From the NCBI GenBank assembly GCA_963601185.1, contig CAVCEE010000014.1, positions 8,336 to 72,335 on the forward strand: a stretch of DNA of 64,000 nucleotides. Direction: 5' to 3'. The translations under genes and the position numbers were made by a program. Below are positions 61,512 through 64,000 of the stretch, piece after piece. This DNA is from Limisoma sp963601185 (GTDB taxonomy: Bacteria; Bacteroidota; Bacteroidia; Bacteroidales; Muribaculaceae). The stretch's first letter is position 1. Each line of letters starts with the position of its first letter. A model generated the notes under the pieces. The model did not search any database, was not told the DNA's origin, and saw only the letters and a program-made list of their open reading frames with translations.

Positions 61512-63257
61512 ATGATGAAGAAAATTTTTCCAGTGTTTGCAATCGCATCTATGATGCTTGCAACATCATGCTCAAACGATGATCTGAGCAACTTAAAAGA
61601 GGGAACAAACAGTACCGTGACATTTACTGCACAATTGTCAAACCCATTGCAGTCACGCGCTTTTGCCGACGGCAAGACTGCTACGACATTGGACTATGCC
61701 GTTTATGAGGTGAAGGACGGCAACTGGACGCTCCTCCCCGACCTCGGCAAGGCTGAAGAATCCATCAACATGTCGAAAACCGTTTCGCTGAATCTGGTAA
61801 ACGGCAAACAGTATGCCGTAGTGTTCTGGGCTGACGCTCCATCGTCAATCTACACATTTGACGCTGCAAACAAGAATGTAACGGCAAACTACTCTGCCGC
61901 AACTTGCAGCAACGAGAACTATGACGCATTCTACGCCGTTGAAGAATTTACCGTGAATGGCACGGCCCTTAGAACAGTGAACCTGAAGCGCCCATTTGCC
62001 CAACTCAACATCGGCACTTCTGATTTGGCGGCAGCGAAGAGTTCAGGCATCGACGTGCAAAAAGCCGGTGTAACCGTAAAAACCTACAACACACTGAACT
62101 TCAAGGACGGTTCTGTCGACGGTGAAGAGGAAGTTACATTTGCTGCAGCAACACTGCCGGAGGAAACCTTCCCAGTGGCATCGGCAGGATGCAAATACCT
62201 GACAATGAATTATCTGCTTATGCCAACCGACAAGAAAGCAGACAACGCCATCACAATTTCCTACGACGGTGCCGCAGAAGACCGCACTTTCCAGAACATT
62301 CCGCTGCAGCGTAACTACCGCACCAACATCTACGGCACGTTGCTCACAAGCACCAACAACTTCAATGTAACTATCACACCGGCATTCAACGACCCAGATG
62401 CTGAATTGATTGCTTGGGACGGACCTCTTGCCAAAGTCGTTAAACCGAACGCAGAAGGCGTCTACGAAATCAACGACAGCCAGGAGTTGGCTTGGATTGC
62501 CTACCAGACACGACAAGGCAATACATTTGCAGGTAAGACCGTAAAACTGATGGACGACATCGACCTTGACGGACTCGCTTGGAAGGGTATCGGTAGCGAC
62601 AACCGACAAACCGACTTCCCCAAATATGCCTTCGCTGGCACATTCGATGGTGACGGTCATTCCATCTCCAACCTCAATGTAACAAGTTATTGTTATGCCA
62701 ACGATGCCACTGCCGGACTTTTCAACACCGTACAGGGCGGCGCAGTCATTAAAAATCTGACCGTTAAGAATGCAACCGTAACGAGCACTCACTATGCAGG
62801 TGTCATTGTTGGTTATAATTGGTTTACAAATAATTCTGCTGCAACCATCGAGAACTGTACCGTTGAGAACTCAACTGTCACCTCTACTGCCGAGTTGAAA
62901 ACTAACGGAAGTGGCGAGTATGACAACGGCGACAAGGCTGGTGGCATCGTAGGCTACCTTTGCTACGGCACAGTGACTGGCTGTACAGTTAAGGATACTA
63001 CGATAAAAGCCTATCGCGATCTTGGCGGCATCGTAGGCTGCACAGGCGTGATGAATTCCAACCAACCAAGCACTATATCCAACAACACAATCAATGGTGT
63101 AGCTCTTGTTATTGACAAGACCAACAATTACAAGAATTACACTACCAAAGAAGCGCACAATGCAGGCGACTTCCTCGGTCGACTCGACAGTTACGCTTCT
63201 GGTACTCCGAGTGCAACACTTTCTAACAACACTGGTACGGCAAATGTCGTTTACTAA
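61512..63257 (+). CDS. Fimbrillin-like lipoprotein (DUF6562-type) with GLUG repeats
   Basis: 581 residues (an ATG 3 bp later is equally possible). Lipoprotein signal with Cys20 (ATSC), followed by SNDD. The N-terminal part (about 30-310) is a FimA/Mfa1-like shaft domain: LDYAVYEVKDGNW, LVNGKQYAVVFWADA and LKRPFAQLNIGTSDL are typical of DUF6562 fimbrillins. After a linker (ELIAWDGPLAKVV) the C-terminal part (about 335-581) contains ELAWIAYQTRQGNTFAGKTV and GLUG-like repeats (AGLFNTVQGGAVIKNLTV, AGGIVGYLCYGTVTGCTV, LGGIVG), forming a beta-helix-like region. This could be a fimbrial tip adhesin or an unusual major subunit. Terminator 83 bp downstream. Confidence 0.85.
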   Translation: MMKKIFPVFAIASMMLATSCSNDDLSNLKEGTNSTVTFTAQLSNPLQSRAFADGKTATTLDYAVYEVKDGNWTLLPDLGKAEESINMSKTVSLNLVNGKQYAVVFWADAPSSIYTFDAANKNVTANYSAATCSNENYDAFYAVEEFTVNGTALRTVNLKRPFAQLNIGTSDLAAAKSSGIDVQKAGVTVKTYNTLNFKDGSVDGEEEVTFAAATLPEETFPVASAGCKYLTMNYLLMPTDKKADNAITISYDGAAEDRTFQNIPLQRNYRTNIYGTLLTSTNNFNVTITPAFNDPDAELIAWDGPLAKVVKPNAEGVYEINDSQELAWIAYQTRQGNTFAGKTVKLMDDIDLDGLAWKGIGSDNRQTDFPKYAFAGTFDGDGHSISNLNVTSYCYANDATAGLFNTVQGGAVIKNLTVKNATVTSTHYAGVIVGYNWFTNNSAATIENCTVENSTVTSTAELKTNGSGEYDNGDKAGGIVGYLCYGTVTGCTVKDTTIKAYRDLGGIVGCTGVMNSNQPSTISNNTINGVALVIDKTNNYKNYTTKEAHNAGDFLGRLDSYASGTPSATLSNNTGTANVVY

Positions 63258-63339
63258 TAGACTAAGTGAGAGCACAGTGCACCAGTCTGTTTCAGGCTGC
63301 ATAAACTGACTTGAATTTCACTAAACAGTCAACTATGTT

Positions 63340-63370
63340 CAGCGTCCCCATTCCCGGGGACGCTGTTTTT
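63340..63370 (+). terminator. Terminator of the fimbrial operon
   Basis: A perfect 10-bp stem (CAGCGTCCCC at 63340-63349 with 63356-63365), 6-nt loop, followed by T5. Confidence 0.9.
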
Positions 63371-63374
63371 ATTT

Positions 63375-63622
63375 CGCCACATCTCCACGCCGTAGTGCGT
63401 CAGAGTGCCCCAGAGAGTCGCAGTCACTCACAGATGAGCGTGAGTCAAAGCCGGCAGCACAGATGTGCGCCCCGATAGCGCACTCCTTCACTGATGAGCG
63501 TGCGCCAAAGCCGGCCGCGTGGGTGAGCGCCACGGAGGGGCTGCAGTATTGATAACCCCAGACTTCAGTCTGGGGCAAAGAAGATTCGATGGGTCGCACC
63601 CCGTAGTGGGTGCCGCCAGCAT
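63375..63622. repeat. Extragenic direct repeat, copy 1
   Basis: About 248 bp beginning CGCCACATCTCCACGC and ending GTGGGTGCCGCCAGCAT. Contains two internal units around GATGAGCGTG and CAAAGCC, a hairpin CCCCAGAC-TTCA-GTCTGGGG (63556-63575) and GCACCC/GGGTGC (63596-63613). A second copy starts at 63761. The long - strand reading frames across these copies are artefacts of the repeat. Confidence 0.85.
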
Positions 63623-63651
63623 CAGCCGAGGCATCGACAATGTGGGCAGCG

Positions 63652-63738
63652 CCGCTTACAGGGCGCATTCTTCAGTGACGCCCCTGCCACGGGCTGAAGC
63701 CCGCGGTTAGCAACACGGCGCACCTACGGCGCGCGCTC
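63652..63738. repeat. REP-like palindromic repeat, second occurrence
   Basis: Same block as 26105-26190: CCGCTTACAGGGCGCA, then a GCCACGGGC-TGAA-GCCCGCGG hairpin, then GGCGCACCTACGGCGCGC. The hairpin loop is TGAA where the other copy has TTCA, the reverse complement. It lies between the two copies of the direct repeat. Confidence 0.8.
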
Positions 63739-63760
63739 CCTTCTCACCACTCACCTTCTC

Positions 63761-64000
63761 CGCCACATCACCACGCTGCAGTGCGTCAGAGTCCCCTCGA
63801 GAGTAGCAGTCACTCACAGATGAGCGTGTGCAGCACAGATGTGTGCCCGACTGAGCGTTCTGCTCTCGCCGATGAGCGTGGGGCAAAGCCTGTAGCGTGG
63901 GTGTGCGCCCCGGAGGGGCTGCAGTATTGATAACCCCAGACTTCAGTCTAGGGCAAAGAAGTTGAGAAAGACTGCACCCCGTAGTGGGTGCCGCCAGCAT
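63761..64000. repeat. Extragenic direct repeat, copy 2 (reaches window edge)
   Basis: Repeats copy 1 with scattered changes and a short deletion near 63830. The hairpin at 63934-63953 has one changed base (GTCTAGGG). It may continue beyond the window. No gene is seen in 63258-64000. Confidence 0.85.

Noticed and set aside
63369..64000. Two - strand frames of about 100 codons in the repeat array
   Set aside because: They lie wholly within the repeated non-coding units and repeat each other's peptide (RSSVSDC...). There is no start region or known family; such frames are typical false genes in repeats.
63375..64000. CRISPR array
   Set aside because: The repeats are long (about 245 bp), only two, imperfect and without short regular spacers; no cas gene is present.

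Overview
The window looks like a chromosomal segment of a Bacteroidales bacterium, most likely Muribaculaceae or a close relative (lineage inferred, not tested). The grounds are SusC/SusD transport genes with SusE/F-type lipoproteins, a FimB/Mfa2-type fimbrial locus, a T9SS-like C-terminal domain, DUF2795 and DUF4886 proteins, repeated Bacteroidetes-type -7 boxes (TAnnTTTG), and short GC-rich extragenic palindromes. By eye the base composition is near 50% GC in genes and AT-rich between them. There is no rRNA, CRISPR array, intact insertion sequence or prophage.

Layout. (1) 1-6.7 kb, + strand: the end of a glycan-degradation cluster, with a GH43 enzyme cut by the window edge, a GH144-type lipoprotein, a GH3 beta-glucosidase and a DUF4886 SGNH-like protein. 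GH144 with GH3 suggests beta-1,2-glucan. (2) 6.7-11.4 kb, - strand: a three-gene operon of secreted proteins of unknown function that share an N-terminal module and a repeated beta-rich module; one carries a very recent 396-bp internal duplication. (3) 11.7-12.5 kb: a HigB/HigA-like toxin-antitoxin pair whose toxin is broken. (4) 12.6-22 kb, + strand: dCMP deaminase, CtpA-type protease, 5-formyl-THF cyclo-ligase, a DUF542/hemerythrin-like protein, a LuxR-type regulator, a giant AsmA-like protein, a HAD phosphatase and aroB. (5) 22-26 kb, + strand: a nucleotide-sugar operon with an EpsN/PglE-like aminotransferase, a HAD hydrolase, gmd and fcl, behind an almost ideal promoter. (6) 26.2-27.8 kb: a membrane Ser/Thr kinase. 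(7) 28-41 kb, - strand: the tRNA(Thr-Tyr-Gly-Thr)-tuf-tRNA-Trp-secE-nusG-rplKAJL-rpoBC cluster, with an attenuator-like hairpin between rplL and rpoB. (8) 41-45 kb, - strand: an OPT transporter and a MATE exporter. (9) 45-52 kb, - strand: a SusC/SusD/SusE/SusF-like uptake operon without enzymes. (10) 52.4-57.3 kb, - strand: map, a DUF2795 protein, cobalamin adenosyltransferase, a LOG-family protein and RNase R. (11) 57.4-59.4 kb, + strand: a FucP-type sugar symporter overlapping argB. (12) 59.7-63.3 kb, + strand: a fimbrial operon (DUF3575, FimB/Mfa2 anchor, fimbrillin-like protein with GLUG repeats). (13) 63.3-64 kb: non-coding repeats that share a block with the repeat at 26.1 kb.

The genes fall into housekeeping (transcription, translation, folate, shikimate, arginine, nucleotides) and surface lifestyle (glycan capture and hydrolysis, activated fucose and amino sugars for surface glycans, fimbriae, secreted repeat proteins). 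The least explained parts are the secreted-repeat operon at 6.7-11.4 kb, the nested inverted repeat at 59.44-59.57 kb and the extragenic repeat family. Functional calls rest on sequence reading and remembered family motifs; no database search was possible.
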